A stretch of 64,000 nucleotides of DNA from NCBI RefSeq assembly GCF_003627095.1, contig NZ_CP032627.1, positions 2,108,001-2,172,000 on the forward strand, given 5' to 3'. The number at the start of each line of letters is the position of its first letter. Position 1 is the stretch's first letter. Below, piece after piece: positions 56,575 through 63,776 of the stretch. This stretch comes from Lactococcus allomyrinae. Its GTDB lineage: Bacteria > Bacillota > Bacilli > Lactobacillales > Streptococcaceae. The notes under the pieces are model-generated. The model was not told the origin of the DNA. It saw nothing but the letters and a program-made list of their open reading frames with translations, and did no database searches. The position numbers and the translations under genes were made by a program.

Positions 56575-56774
56575 ATAGAAAAGCACTGGAATGTGCGAGC
56601 TCTTTCATTTTTTTGACCGACTATATTTGTATTGCATAGGGGTTCATGAGACATTCGGTAGCGTAATACCTCGAACGAAAGTAGGGGAAGCTGACTTGAA
56701 GCGAGAACACCCACCTGGCGTTTTAGCGGGTTCAATACACGGAAGAGCATACGGCATTCAATCAGTGTTTTTTT
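56575..56774 (+). ncRNA. ssrS: Structured RNA of about 200 nt, candidate 6S RNA
   Basis: The ends pair: CACTG-GAATG (56584-56593) with CATTC and CAGTG (56755-56767), GCTCTTTC (56599-56606) with GGAAGAGC (56741-56748), and GTATTG (56629-56634) with CAATAC (56733-56738), leaving a large bubble on the 5' side. The closing stem is followed by seven T and doubles as terminator. Length, rod-like fold and CCCACCTGG...GCGGGTTC in the 3' half suit Firmicute 6S RNA, which binds the housekeeping RNA polymerase. A 73-codon ORF across it has no ribosome-binding site. Confidence 0.55.
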
Positions 56775-57075
56775 GTATATTTAGTTATGTACTTCACTTG
56801 TATAAGAGGTAACTGGAGGAGTGTGGTATGGATTTGATAAAAAAACAACCCACTCAATAAAATTGGTGGGTATGCTCAGGTTATTATACCATTGTAAAAA
56901 CATACTTTAATTTATAAAAAGCTGTTTTTATTTGGCTATCTCATTCGTATGATAGCGAAATTATGGACAAGATTATCTTACCATATTTATCCAAAAAGGG
57001 ATTATAACAATTAGTAATAACTTTTGTTAACGTTGATAAGTAAAAACGAAAGTCATTGGTTTTGTATAAAAATTC
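56775..57075. other. Intergenic region between the 6S candidate and tRNA-Lys
   Basis: No standard gene. It contains a 10-codon ORF (56828-56860) with a perfect GGAGGA site and, on the minus strand, a short terminator-like hairpin (56839-56871) just downstream of an extended -10 box (56883-56891). The remainder is A/T-rich with nothing evident. Confidence 0.5.
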
Positions 57076-57104
57076 TTGCATTTTCTGGTGAAAAGGCGTA
57101 CAAT
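57076..57104 (+). promoter_or_regulatory. tRNA-Lys promoter
   Basis: TTGCAT (57076-57081), 17 nt, TACAAT (57099-57104). Confidence 0.75.
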
Positions 57105-57140
57105 GGTAAAGTAAGTTTTGAGCTTGCGTATTAAGAAATA

Positions 57141-57213
57141 GCCTCCTTAGCTCAGTTGGTAGAGCAGTAGACTCTTAATCTATGGGTCGTAGGTTCGAGT
57201 CCTACAGGGGGCA
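57141..57213 (+). tRNA. tRNA-Lys (CTT)
   Basis: Anticodon stem GTAGA/TCTAT, loop CTCTTAA, anticodon CTT. It is a single-gene unit with its own promoter and terminator. Confidence 0.95.
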
Positions 57214-57223
57214 TAAAAAAATA

Positions 57224-57256
57224 AAAAATAAGCGTTGTTAAGGCGCTTATTTTTGT
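57224..57256 (+). terminator. tRNA-Lys terminator
   Basis: AAAAATAAGCG and CGCTTATTTTT pair around TTGTTAAGG. Confidence 0.85.
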
Positions 57257-57279
57257 GTTTGTAAGTATTCTTTTGAATA

Positions 57280-57308
57280 TTGCACTTATAAATTTTCTGT
57301 GATATAAT
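57280..57308 (+). promoter_or_regulatory. pnuC promoter
   Basis: TTGCAC (57280-57285), 17 nt, TATAAT (57303-57308). The leader of about 55 nt shows no clear riboswitch. Confidence 0.75.
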
Positions 57309-57368
57309 TTTTCCAAAAGTTTAATAAATTTTAATTAAGAGTTCTTTTAATGAGAATATGGAGAGAAT

Positions 57369-58115
57369 ATGAACGTTTTTACTAGGGGATTATCACAAAC
57401 TTTTTCACCTAAAAATGTGATTCGTGAACTTATCACCTTACGTTTCTTTGACTATATAATGCTTTTAGTGATGCTTGTTGCGCAAGTGGTAGCCTATATT
57501 GCAACTGATGCATTTGATTTGATTAGCAATCTGTCATTGGTCGTTGGGGTATTTACAATTTTGAACCTCATTTTGATGAATAGAGGGCGATTGACTAACT
57601 ATCTTTGGGGGACAATCGGAACGATTTTTTGGTGGGTTATAGCATTACAGAGCCATTTGATTGGTGATATTTTTAGTCAGACTTTTTATTTGGTCATGCA
57701 ATTTGTAGGGATCTACTTTTGGCAGAAAAATTTGGATGATTTTGAGGGAGGCTCTGGTGAAGTAGCTCCTCGGAAGATAACAGCTAAGATTGCAAGTCTT
57801 GCTATTTTGGCTTTTGTAGTAATTTATGGAATTGTTTTAGCCACTTCTCATGGACTTCATGGTCAGCAAATATTCCTAGATGCAACGCTTTTGCCTCTAG
57901 GAATATTGTCTATGGTATTAATGACTTATGGCTATCGTTCACAATGGTTGGGATGGATTTTGATTGATTCTATCAATGTTATCATTTGGTTTAATAATTG
58001 GAATTCTGGAATACATGGTGGTAGCTCTGCTTTAGGAATGTTCGTTTTACAGATTACGATGCTCTTAAATTGTATCTACGGAACGTATCTTTGGTTTAGT
58101 AAGAAACCAGAGTAA
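57369..58115 (+). CDS. pnuC: Nicotinamide riboside/NMN transporter PnuC family
   Basis: A 248-residue membrane protein with about seven hydrophobic segments. The W/Y-rich VMQFVGIYFWQKNL and the C-terminal SQWLGWILIDSINVIIWF segment match PnuC, which takes up nicotinamide riboside for NAD synthesis. TGGAGAG precedes the ATG. It stands alone; a GCTGTCAG...AACAGC hairpin at about 58154-58172 probably ends it. Confidence 0.85.
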   Translation: MNVFTRGLSQTFSPKNVIRELITLRFFDYIMLLVMLVAQVVAYIATDAFDLISNLSLVVGVFTILNLILMNRGRLTNYLWGTIGTIFWWVIALQSHLIGDIFSQTFYLVMQFVGIYFWQKNLDDFEGGSGEVAPRKITAKIASLAILAFVVIYGIVLATSHGLHGQQIFLDATLLPLGILSMVLMTYGYRSQWLGWILIDSINVIIWFNNWNSGIHGGSSALGMFVLQITMLLNCIYGTYLWFSKKPE

Positions 58116-58189
58116 TGCATAGTTATTCTGCGTATCATAGGACTGGTTAAAGCGCTGTCAGCGTACTAACAGCTTTCTTTCCAAATGAA

Positions 58190-58213
58190 AATTGTCTGAA
58201 AAAAGTGTATAAT
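58190..58213 (+). promoter_or_regulatory. araT promoter region with possible CodY box
   Basis: TATAAT at 58208-58213 is preceded by AATTGTCTGAAAAAA (58190-58204), matching the CodY box AATTTTCWGAAAATT at about 12 of 15 positions. CodY represses araT in L. lactis, so the match is plausible. No good -35 is seen. Confidence 0.5.
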
Positions 58214-58225
58214 ACTGAAAAAGAC

Positions 58226-58247
58226 TTCTGTCAGCGTGCTGACAGAA
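58226..58247 (+). repeat. Repeat-derived hairpin in the araT leader
   Basis: TTCTGTCAGC and GCTGACAGAA flank GT, an inverted pair of the iterated half-site about 19 nt before the araT start codon. It lacks a T-run and lies in the untranslated leader. Confidence 0.8.
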
Positions 58248-58265
58248 AAGAGTGAAGGAAGCGCT

Positions 58266-59441
58266 ATGGATTTAACAAATAGATTTAACCCTAATTTGGA
58301 TAAAATTGCAGTTTCGATGATTCGTCAGTTTGATCAACAAGTTTCTAGTATTTCAGGAATTGTCAAATTAACTTTGGGTGAGCCTGATTTTTATACGCCT
58401 GAACACGTGAAGCAGGTTGGTATTGAGGCGATTACGGCGAATCAGAGCCATTATACTGGGATGGCTGGTTTGCCTGATTTAAGACAGGCTGCGAGTGATT
58501 TTATGGCTCAAAAGTATGGTTTGACTTTTAGTCCAGACAATGAAATTTTGGTTACAGTTGGGGTTACAGAAGCAATTTCTGCAACTTTACTTTCAATTTT
58601 AGTGGCTGGTGATGAGGTGTTGATACCTGCGCCAGCTTATCCTGGTTATGAGCCTTTAATTACGCTTTCTGGTGGTACTTTGGTTGAGATTGACACTACG
58701 GCAAATGATTTTGTTTTGACGCCTGAGATGCTTGAATCTGCGCTTGTAGAACATGTTGGAAAGGTAAAAGCAGTAATTTTGAATTATCCTGCAAATCCGA
58801 CAGGGGTAACTTACACGCAGGAGCAAATCAAATCACTCGCTGAGGTCGTCAAACGGCATGAAGTTTTCGTCATTGCTGACGAGGTTTACAGCGAGCTAAA
58901 TTACACGGGTGAGCCTCATGTTTCAATCGCGCAATATGCGCCAGAGCAAACGATTGTGCTGAATGGTTTGTCAAAATCTCATGCAATGACGGGCTGGCGG
59001 ATTGGGCTGATTTTTGCTCCGTCAGTGCTGACAGCGCAAATCATTAAGACGCATCAGTATTTGGTCACGTCAGCAAGCACGCAGTCGCAGTTTGCGGCGA
59101 TTGAGGCGCTGAAAAATGGGGCAAATGATGCAGAGCCGATGAAAAAAGAATATTTGAAACGGCGTGACTTTATCATTGAGCAGATGAGTAAGCTTGATTT
59201 TAAAATCATCAAACCTGATGGCGCTTTCTACATTTTCGCCAAAATTCCTGACGATTTGAATCAAAATTCATTTGAATTTTGTGTGGATTTTGCGCAAAAT
59301 AAATCTGTTGCGATTATCCCTGGAATCAGTTTTGGTCAATATGGGGAAGGCTTTGTCAGACTTTCTTATGCGGCATCAATGGATGTGATTGAACTTGCGA
59401 TGACACGTTTGGCAGAGTATGTCGCTGATAAACGTGGATAA
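58266..59441 (+). CDS. araT: Aromatic amino acid aminotransferase
   Basis: A class I PLP-dependent aminotransferase of 391 residues, first step in breakdown of Phe, Tyr, Trp and Leu in lactococci. LTLGEPDFYTPEHVKQ at the N-terminus, the NYPANPTGVTY segment, ADEVYSEL and the PLP lysine in LSKSHAMTGWRIG are all present. The start at 58266 (MDLTNRFNPNLDKI) has AAGGAAG upstream and matches known AraT starts; an earlier in-frame codon at 58236 lies in the leader hairpin. Confidence 0.9.
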   Translation: MDLTNRFNPNLDKIAVSMIRQFDQQVSSISGIVKLTLGEPDFYTPEHVKQVGIEAITANQSHYTGMAGLPDLRQAASDFMAQKYGLTFSPDNEILVTVGVTEAISATLLSILVAGDEVLIPAPAYPGYEPLITLSGGTLVEIDTTANDFVLTPEMLESALVEHVGKVKAVILNYPANPTGVTYTQEQIKSLAEVVKRHEVFVIADEVYSELNYTGEPHVSIAQYAPEQTIVLNGLSKSHAMTGWRIGLIFAPSVLTAQIIKTHQYLVTSASTQSQFAAIEALKNGANDAEPMKKEYLKRRDFIIEQMSKLDFKIIKPDGAFYIFAKIPDDLNQNSFEFCVDFAQNKSVAIIPGISFGQYGEGFVRLSYAASMDVIELAMTRLAEYVADKRG

Positions 59442-59860
59442 AGGCTGTCACTACACGCTTTCACATTATACTAGTTCAACTGCCTTGAGACGATTGACAA
59501 AAGTGGTGCTTTCCTTATCCGCAATCTTGATACATTGCATCAAGCGCGCGAGATGGTTTACGTTTACTCTTGTTGCTTTAGCCTAAGCAAAAGGAGGATA
59601 GCGGGAAGTTGCGTAGACCGTTCGTAGAACGGCGTGGGAAGCACATAGTCGAGCGAACCATTTGCCTCGTTGCTTCAGCAAATTAGACCCGTGGTGCATT
59701 AGCAACGTAGTGGAGTAATTTCTAAAAGGACTTTTTAGAAATTAAACAGTATTAAAAATATGAGGCACAGTGTTCTGGAAGTCTGGCGTTGGACGATTAT
59801 ATTTACAGCAATTCGTCAGGACTTAGACACTTGGTCAGCATACTGACAGGATGGTAAAAA
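59442..59860. other. Hairpin-rich intergenic region
   Basis: No ORF is convincing in these 419 nt. Four strong hairpins lie in a row: CTTGAT/ATCAAG (59526-59544), CCGTTC/GAACGG (59618-59632), CGTTGCT/AGCAACG (59668-59707) and the 11-bp AATTTCTAAAA/TTTTAGAAATT (59717-59743). A repeat half-site pair (GTCAGCATACTGACAGG, near 59835) precedes the next gene. It may encode a structured RNA or be an old repeat element. Confidence 0.5.
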
Positions 59861-60319
59861 ATGGAATGGTATGAAAATCGGATTTTATCTGCGAAAAATG
59901 GTACAAATCCAATGGTGATGGTAGAAATGAAAGCAGGATTTGCTGTGTTTGGCGATGTACAATTTTTGCCAGGTTATTGTGTATTGTTGCCCAAACATGA
60001 GATTTTTCAACTGAATGAACTTCCTTTGGCTGAGCGCACACAGTTTCTCTCGGATATGGCTTTGCTTGGCGATGCAATTATTGCAGCTTGTGAGCCGTTG
60101 CGCGTGAATTACGATGTTTTGGGAAATGCTGACCAATTTCTTCATGCGCATATTTTTCCGCGCTATGACTGGGAAGAGTCGAGTCGTCGAGTAAAACCAG
60201 TGTGGCTCTACGATGAAGCAAATTGGTATAGTGAAGATATAGCTTATCGGCCAGAGATTCATGATGAGCTTCGTAATCGTATAAAAGAAGAGTTAGTAAA
60301 ACTAATGACAGAAAAATAA
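59861..60319 (+). CDS. HIT-family nucleotide-binding protein
   Basis: A 152-residue HIT protein of the diadenosine tetraphosphate hydrolase type. The core motif reads FLHAHIFPRYDWE, keeping the last two histidines of the usual HxHxH triad while the first is replaced. PGYCVLLPKHE is the preceding strand. Likely a nucleotide hydrolase; substrate unknown. GGATGGTAAAAA precedes the ATG. It ends at the repeat-derived terminator. Confidence 0.8.
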   Translation: MEWYENRILSAKNGTNPMVMVEMKAGFAVFGDVQFLPGYCVLLPKHEIFQLNELPLAERTQFLSDMALLGDAIIAACEPLRVNYDVLGNADQFLHAHIFPRYDWEESSRRVKPVWLYDEANWYSEDIAYRPEIHDELRNRIKEELVKLMTEK

Positions 60320-60346
60320 ATACTGACAGAATTCTGTCAGTATTTT
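60318..60346. terminator. Terminator of the HIT gene, perfect palindrome
   Basis: AAATACTGACAGAA and TTCTGTCAGTATTT form a perfect palindrome with a T-run. Same core as the element at 8786-8805. Confidence 0.88.
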
Positions 60347-60575
60347 TTGATTTTTGTTCAATATAAAAGAATAGGGAAGCACCAACTTATTTTTCATTAT
60401 TTCTTGCCAATCGTACTCACGTCTTGGTATAACTGAATTCGCAACACCAGAAGCTATGAGAAAAGACAAAATGGAACCTGCTCTACGGGCAGAACCACAT
60501 TTTTCTATCTCCGTGCTTCCTGGCACTACGCTGTCCATTAGCTACAAAGAGCCAACTGGCATTTCTCTACACTTC
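60347..60575. other. Intergenic region between the HIT gene and recO
   Basis: No supported gene. A 78-codon minus-strand ORF (60302-60538) has no ribosome-binding site and runs through the HIT terminator; it could be a gene remnant. Its base composition is richer in G+C than the surroundings. Confidence 0.45.
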
Positions 60576-60605
60576 TTGACGGTGTTGCCCACATCTTGCT
60601 ATAAT
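60576..60605 (+). promoter_or_regulatory. recO-rgg promoter
   Basis: TTGACG (60576-60581), 18 nt, TATAAT (60600-60605) with TGC directly before the -10 (extended -10). Confidence 0.7.
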
Positions 60606-60634
60606 TAAATAAAAAGTAGGTGAAAGGAGAGATG

Positions 60635-61390
60635 ATGCGGGATGTTGAAACACGTGGTTTGATTCTTTATAGTCAAAATTACAAAGAAAAAGATAAGCTT
60701 GTAAAAATTTTTACTGAATCGTTTGGTAAGCGAATGTTTTTTGTAAAAAACTTTGGTAAATCAAAATATGCTAGTGGATTGCAAAACTTTACTTCATCAG
60801 TACTGACAGCGACAATCAATGATGAAGGTTTTAGTTTTATTGATGACGTCAGCGAAACGGTGACTTACAAACATATCATTGAAGACATTTTTGTCAATGC
60901 TCATGCTTCTTATATCATTAGTCTTGCAGATAGTGCGATTGCTGACAACCACTATGATCCGGCTTTGTTTTCTTTTTTGATTCGTGCTTTGGAATTGCTT
61001 GATGAAGGTTTTGATATGGAAATTATTACCAATATTTTTGAGCTTCAAGTGCTTAATCGTTTTGGTGTTTCGCTCAATTTTGCGGAGTGTGCTTTTTGTC
61101 ACACGACAACTGGACCTTTTGATTTTTCCTATAAATTTAGTGGTTGCTTGTGTCCGAAACATTTTGATGAAGACTTGAGACGGAGTCATCTTGACCCAAA
61201 TGTTATCTATCTCTGCAATCTTTTTCAGGAAATTTCTCTTGATGAGCTCAAAAAGATTTCTGTCAAACCAGAAATGAAACAAAAAATCCGTCAGTTCATT
61301 GACGGACTTTATGATGAGTATGTTGGCATTCACCTCAAAGCAAAGAAATTTTTAGATGGTATGGGAAATTGGGCGGATATTATGAAATGA
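60635..61390 (+). CDS. recO: DNA repair protein RecO
   Basis: RecO loads RecA on SSB-covered DNA together with RecR. 251 residues: an N-terminal OB fold (TRGLILYSQNYKEKDKLVKIFTE), a helical bundle and a C-terminal zinc-site region with CAFCHTTT and CLCPKHF. AAGGAGAG precedes two adjacent ATG codons; 60635 (MRDVETRG) matches homologues. The stop overlaps the rgg start by 4 nt. One repeat copy (60796-60811) encodes SSVLTA. Confidence 0.93.
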   Translation: MRDVETRGLILYSQNYKEKDKLVKIFTESFGKRMFFVKNFGKSKYASGLQNFTSSVLTATINDEGFSFIDDVSETVTYKHIIEDIFVNAHASYIISLADSAIADNHYDPALFSFLIRALELLDEGFDMEIITNIFELQVLNRFGVSLNFAECAFCHTTTGPFDFSYKFSGCLCPKHFDEDLRRSHLDPNVIYLCNLFQEISLDELKKISVKPEMKQKIRQFIDGLYDEYVGIHLKAKKFLDGMGNWADIMK

Positions 61391-62283
61391 GTGAAAAAAT
61401 GAATCAATCAAACTGGGGCTACGTTTTCCGAGAATTAAGAGAAGCGAAAAATTTTTCATTGTCAAAAGCAGCAGGGGATTATCAAGGGTCAACAAATTAC
61501 ATCACTTCAAAAGTACAAGTTTCAAGGTTTGAGCGTGGGATTTCCGATATTACATTGACAAAAATTTCTGGATTACTCGAAAATATAGGGGTCTCTTTTG
61601 AGGAGTATCTCTATCACATCAGGAGTTACGAACAGCCTAGAGAAATTTCGCTTGTCGAGCATCTTGGACGATTCCAAGAGCTAAATCAGTTGGATAAGAT
61701 TGAAGAACAGCATTTGATTTTGGCAAATGATTATCAAAAAACGAAACAAAGAAAGTTTTACTGGCTTGCTTTGGAGTTTAAGGCCTATCTGGCATTGAAA
61801 AATTTCAAAGATTATGAAATCAAAGCTGAAGAAATCAACGCAGTCAGCGACTATTTGTTTTCGGTATTGGAGTGGGGAGAGAGTGAGATTTTTCTTTTTG
61901 GAGAATTCATCCCATTCTTGTCAGAAAAACAGGTGTTTGATTATGCTAAAGAAGTAGTCAATCGCACAGAATTTTACCGCCAGTTTCCTCAACACAAGCA
62001 GCAAGTTGTACTAATGATAAGGGATTGTGCGCTCTATTTTATTGATAAGACAATGAAAGAAGAAGCGAATGAGTTGCTGAAAGACTACAAAAATCTGATT
62101 GCGAGTCCTATTGTAGATGTTTACAATCGAAAGGAGTACAAGTTTGTAGAAGGAAAATATCTGCTTATGGTAGGAAAAAAACAAGAAGCACAGCAAATTT
62201 TTGAATTTTTAGCGCAAATGTATGAATTGCTGGACTATCCAGAAACAGCAGAAATGATCAGAAAAATCGTTACAAATAAGTAA
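61387..62283 (+). CDS. Rgg/MutR-family transcription regulator
   Basis: A 298-residue regulator: N-terminal HTH_XRE (FRELREAKNFSLSKAAGD, VSRFERGISD) and a C-terminal helical repeat domain that in this family binds a peptide pheromone. Rgg proteins next to radical SAM genes control RiPP production in streptococci. The ATG at 61387 overlaps the recO stop as ATGA, so it is co-expressed with recO; a second in-frame ATG is at 61399. No short hydrophobic peptide gene of the SHP type is visible beside it. A terminator follows at 62263-62294. Confidence 0.88.
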   Translation: MSEKMNQSNWGYVFRELREAKNFSLSKAAGDYQGSTNYITSKVQVSRFERGISDITLTKISGLLENIGVSFEEYLYHIRSYEQPREISLVEHLGRFQELNQLDKIEEQHLILANDYQKTKQRKFYWLALEFKAYLALKNFKDYEIKAEEINAVSDYLFSVLEWGESEIFLFGEFIPFLSEKQVFDYAKEVVNRTEFYRQFPQHKQQVVLMIRDCALYFIDKTMKEEANELLKDYKNLIASPIVDVYNRKEYKFVEGKYLLMVGKKQEAQQIFEFLAQMYELLDYPETAEMIRKIVTNK

Positions 62284-62294
62284 TGATTTTTTAA
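62263..62294 (+). terminator. rgg terminator overlapping its stop codon
   Basis: AAAATCGTTAC and GTAATGATTTT pair (10 of 11) around AAATAA, followed by T-rich sequence. It separates recO-rgg from the peptide transcript. The same inverted repeat, just upstream of the peptide promoter, could also be an Rgg operator. Confidence 0.7.
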
Positions 62295-62306
62295 TGTTAA
62301 TTTTTA

Positions 62307-62312
62307 TATGAT
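62307..62312 (+). promoter_or_regulatory. Promoter of the RiPP precursor
   Basis: TATGAT as a -10, with no consensus -35 17 nt upstream (TGATTT), as expected for an activator-dependent promoter. The leader contains TTGTG (62322-62326) and CACAA (62348-62352) as a spaced inverted pair. Confidence 0.5.
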
Positions 62313-62380
62313 ACACTGTGCTTGTGGCGAAGAACGAAGCAACTTGTCACAAATCATAAAAAAATTAGGAGGTGACCAAG

Positions 62381-62452
62381 ATGAAAGTCACAATCAAAAA
62401 GAATAAAAAGGCACAAGAAACTCGCCAACATGTGATCAATGTTTGCAGTTGA
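62381..62452 (+). CDS. Putative RiPP precursor peptide, 23 residues
   Basis: A short ORF with a very strong ribosome-binding site (AGGAGGTGA, 7 nt before the ATG). The peptide begins MKVTIKKNKK and ends QHVINVCS, with one Cys at 22 and one Asn at 20. It is basic at the N-terminus and lacks a signal peptide. The position right before a radical SAM/SPASM gene and after an Rgg regulator is that of the peptides modified in streptococcal Rgg-controlled RaS-RiPP loci. The leader/core border is unknown; the Cys-containing C-terminal segment is the likely core. I cannot assign it to a described subfamily. Confidence 0.75.
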   Translation: MKVTIKKNKKAQETRQHVINVCS

Positions 62453-62460
62453 GAGACTTT

Positions 62461-62493
62461 GAAGCTGCCATAATGAGCAGCTTCTTCTTTTTT
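62461..62493 (+). terminator. Attenuating terminator between precursor and maturase
   Basis: GAAGCTGC and GCAGCTTC pair perfectly around an 8-nt loop, followed by TTCTTTTTTTA. Only 8 nt after the peptide stop, it should make precursor mRNA more abundant than maturase mRNA. Confidence 0.85.
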
Positions 62494-62513
62494 ATTTGGG
62501 AAAGGAATCTCCT

Positions 62514-63776
62514 ATGGCATTATTTACTAATTATGTAGAACAAGTAGAAAGCTCAGACAGCACGATTTTGTACAATTTTTATAACGGTATCTCCATAAAA
62601 TATCCTCACATATTATTTAAAAATATAGAAGAATTTTCCAGTAATAGTGATATTTATGATCTTTTAAATTCTGAGCAATTTTTGTCAAATAATTTTCACT
62701 TTAAAATCATCGATAGGACACTCCAACTCATTCTTCTTATTCACGAAGATTGTAATTTTCGGTGCACCTATTGCTACGAGAAATTTGAAAAAGGTGCGAT
62801 GAGTAAAGAAATTGCAGAGAGTGTCCTAAGGTTTATAAAAAAAGAAATAACGGAAAATAGGGAAAAATACGATAAGATACAACTTTCATGGTTTGGTGGA
62901 GAACCATTGCTAAATCTAAAAATCATTGAGTTTTTAAGTGATGAAGTTTTGAAACTAGCAAGACAAAATGACTTGGAATATTATTCAGATATTACTACAA
63001 ATGGTTACTTGCTCAGTCCAAGAATTTTTCAAAAACTTTTGAATTTAAAAGTGAATAATTTTCAGATCACGATTGACGGGACGCAAGTCTATCACGACAA
63101 ACAACGACTTTTAAAAAATGGACATGGAACATATGCTAGAATCATCCAAAATTTGTTGAGCATCAAGAAAAATATAACTGATGATACGGTTATTATCCTT
63201 AGGACAAACGTAGGAAAAGAGAATTATGAAACGATGGATGAAAATATATCAAATCTCATTTCCCTATTTGGAGATACAGAAAATATTTTACTTTTTTTCC
63301 ACAATATTGGTAACTGGGGAGAAAAGGAGATAGAAGTCGTAAAAAAAGACATCCGTCTTGAATTAACAAAACGGGTTATTGAACGTGGCGGTCATGTTGT
63401 ACCGTTTATTTGGACGATGGGACCAGATAATATATGTTATGCAGCAAAAGAAAATCACTATGTCATAGGATCCATGGGTTTGGTGTATAAGTGCACAGTC
63501 GCTCTTTATGATCAAAGAAATATTTTGGGGAGATTGGACAAACAAGGAAATTTGCTAATAGACAGAAAAAAAGAAAAAATGTGGACAGAAGTAGAGCTAG
63601 ATGAAGAATGTTATTCCTGTACACTCTTACCAAGTTGCCTGAACAATAGATGTCCTCTGAATAGAATGACTTCCAAGCAAACTCACTATTGTCTTCCCAC
63701 AAAAGGGCAAATCGAAGAAATGATACTAGTATTGGACAAGCAAAATCTGATTACGTATGAAATTGGAGCGAATTGA
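62514..63776 (+). CDS. Radical SAM/SPASM peptide maturase
   Basis: A 420-residue radical SAM enzyme. The SAM-cluster motif is Cys80-x3-Cys84-x2-Cys87, with WFGGEP (126-131) and TTNGYLL in the barrel. The C-terminal SPASM domain has Cys308, 327, 366, 369, 375, 380 and 393 (CYSCTLLPSCLNNRCP), enough for two auxiliary Fe-S clusters, as in sactipeptide, streptide and other peptide-modifying enzymes. About 75 N-terminal residues probably bind the precursor. The ATG at 62514 has AAAGGA 7 nt upstream; an in-frame TTG at 62496 lies before that site. The next gene begins directly after the stop. Confidence 0.9.
   Translation: MALFTNYVEQVESSDSTILYNFYNGISIKYPHILFKNIEEFSSNSDIYDLLNSEQFLSNNFHFKIIDRTLQLILLIHEDCNFRCTYCYEKFEKGAMSKEIAESVLRFIKKEITENREKYDKIQLSWFGGEPLLNLKIIEFLSDEVLKLARQNDLEYYSDITTNGYLLSPRIFQKLLNLKVNNFQITIDGTQVYHDKQRLLKNGHGTYARIIQNLLSIKKNITDDTVIILRTNVGKENYETMDENISNLISLFGDTENILLFFHNIGNWGEKEIEVVKKDIRLELTKRVIERGGHVVPFIWTMGPDNICYAAKENHYVIGSMGLVYKCTVALYDQRNILGRLDKQGNLLIDRKKEKMWTEVELDEECYSCTLLPSCLNNRCPLNRMTSKQTHYCLPTKGQIEEMILVLDKQNLITYEIGAN

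Noticed and set aside
56591-56812. 73-codon ORF downstream of mtlD
   Set aside because: It spans the folded RNA candidate, has no ribosome-binding site, and a hairpin terminator lies inside it.
57309-57368. NAD-II (pnuC) riboswitch
   Set aside because: The leader is short and A/T-rich and no matching conserved core or pseudoknot could be recognised.
60302-60538. 78-codon minus-strand ORF
   Set aside because: No ribosome-binding site or promoter, it runs into the HIT terminator and end of that gene, and I recognise no domain.
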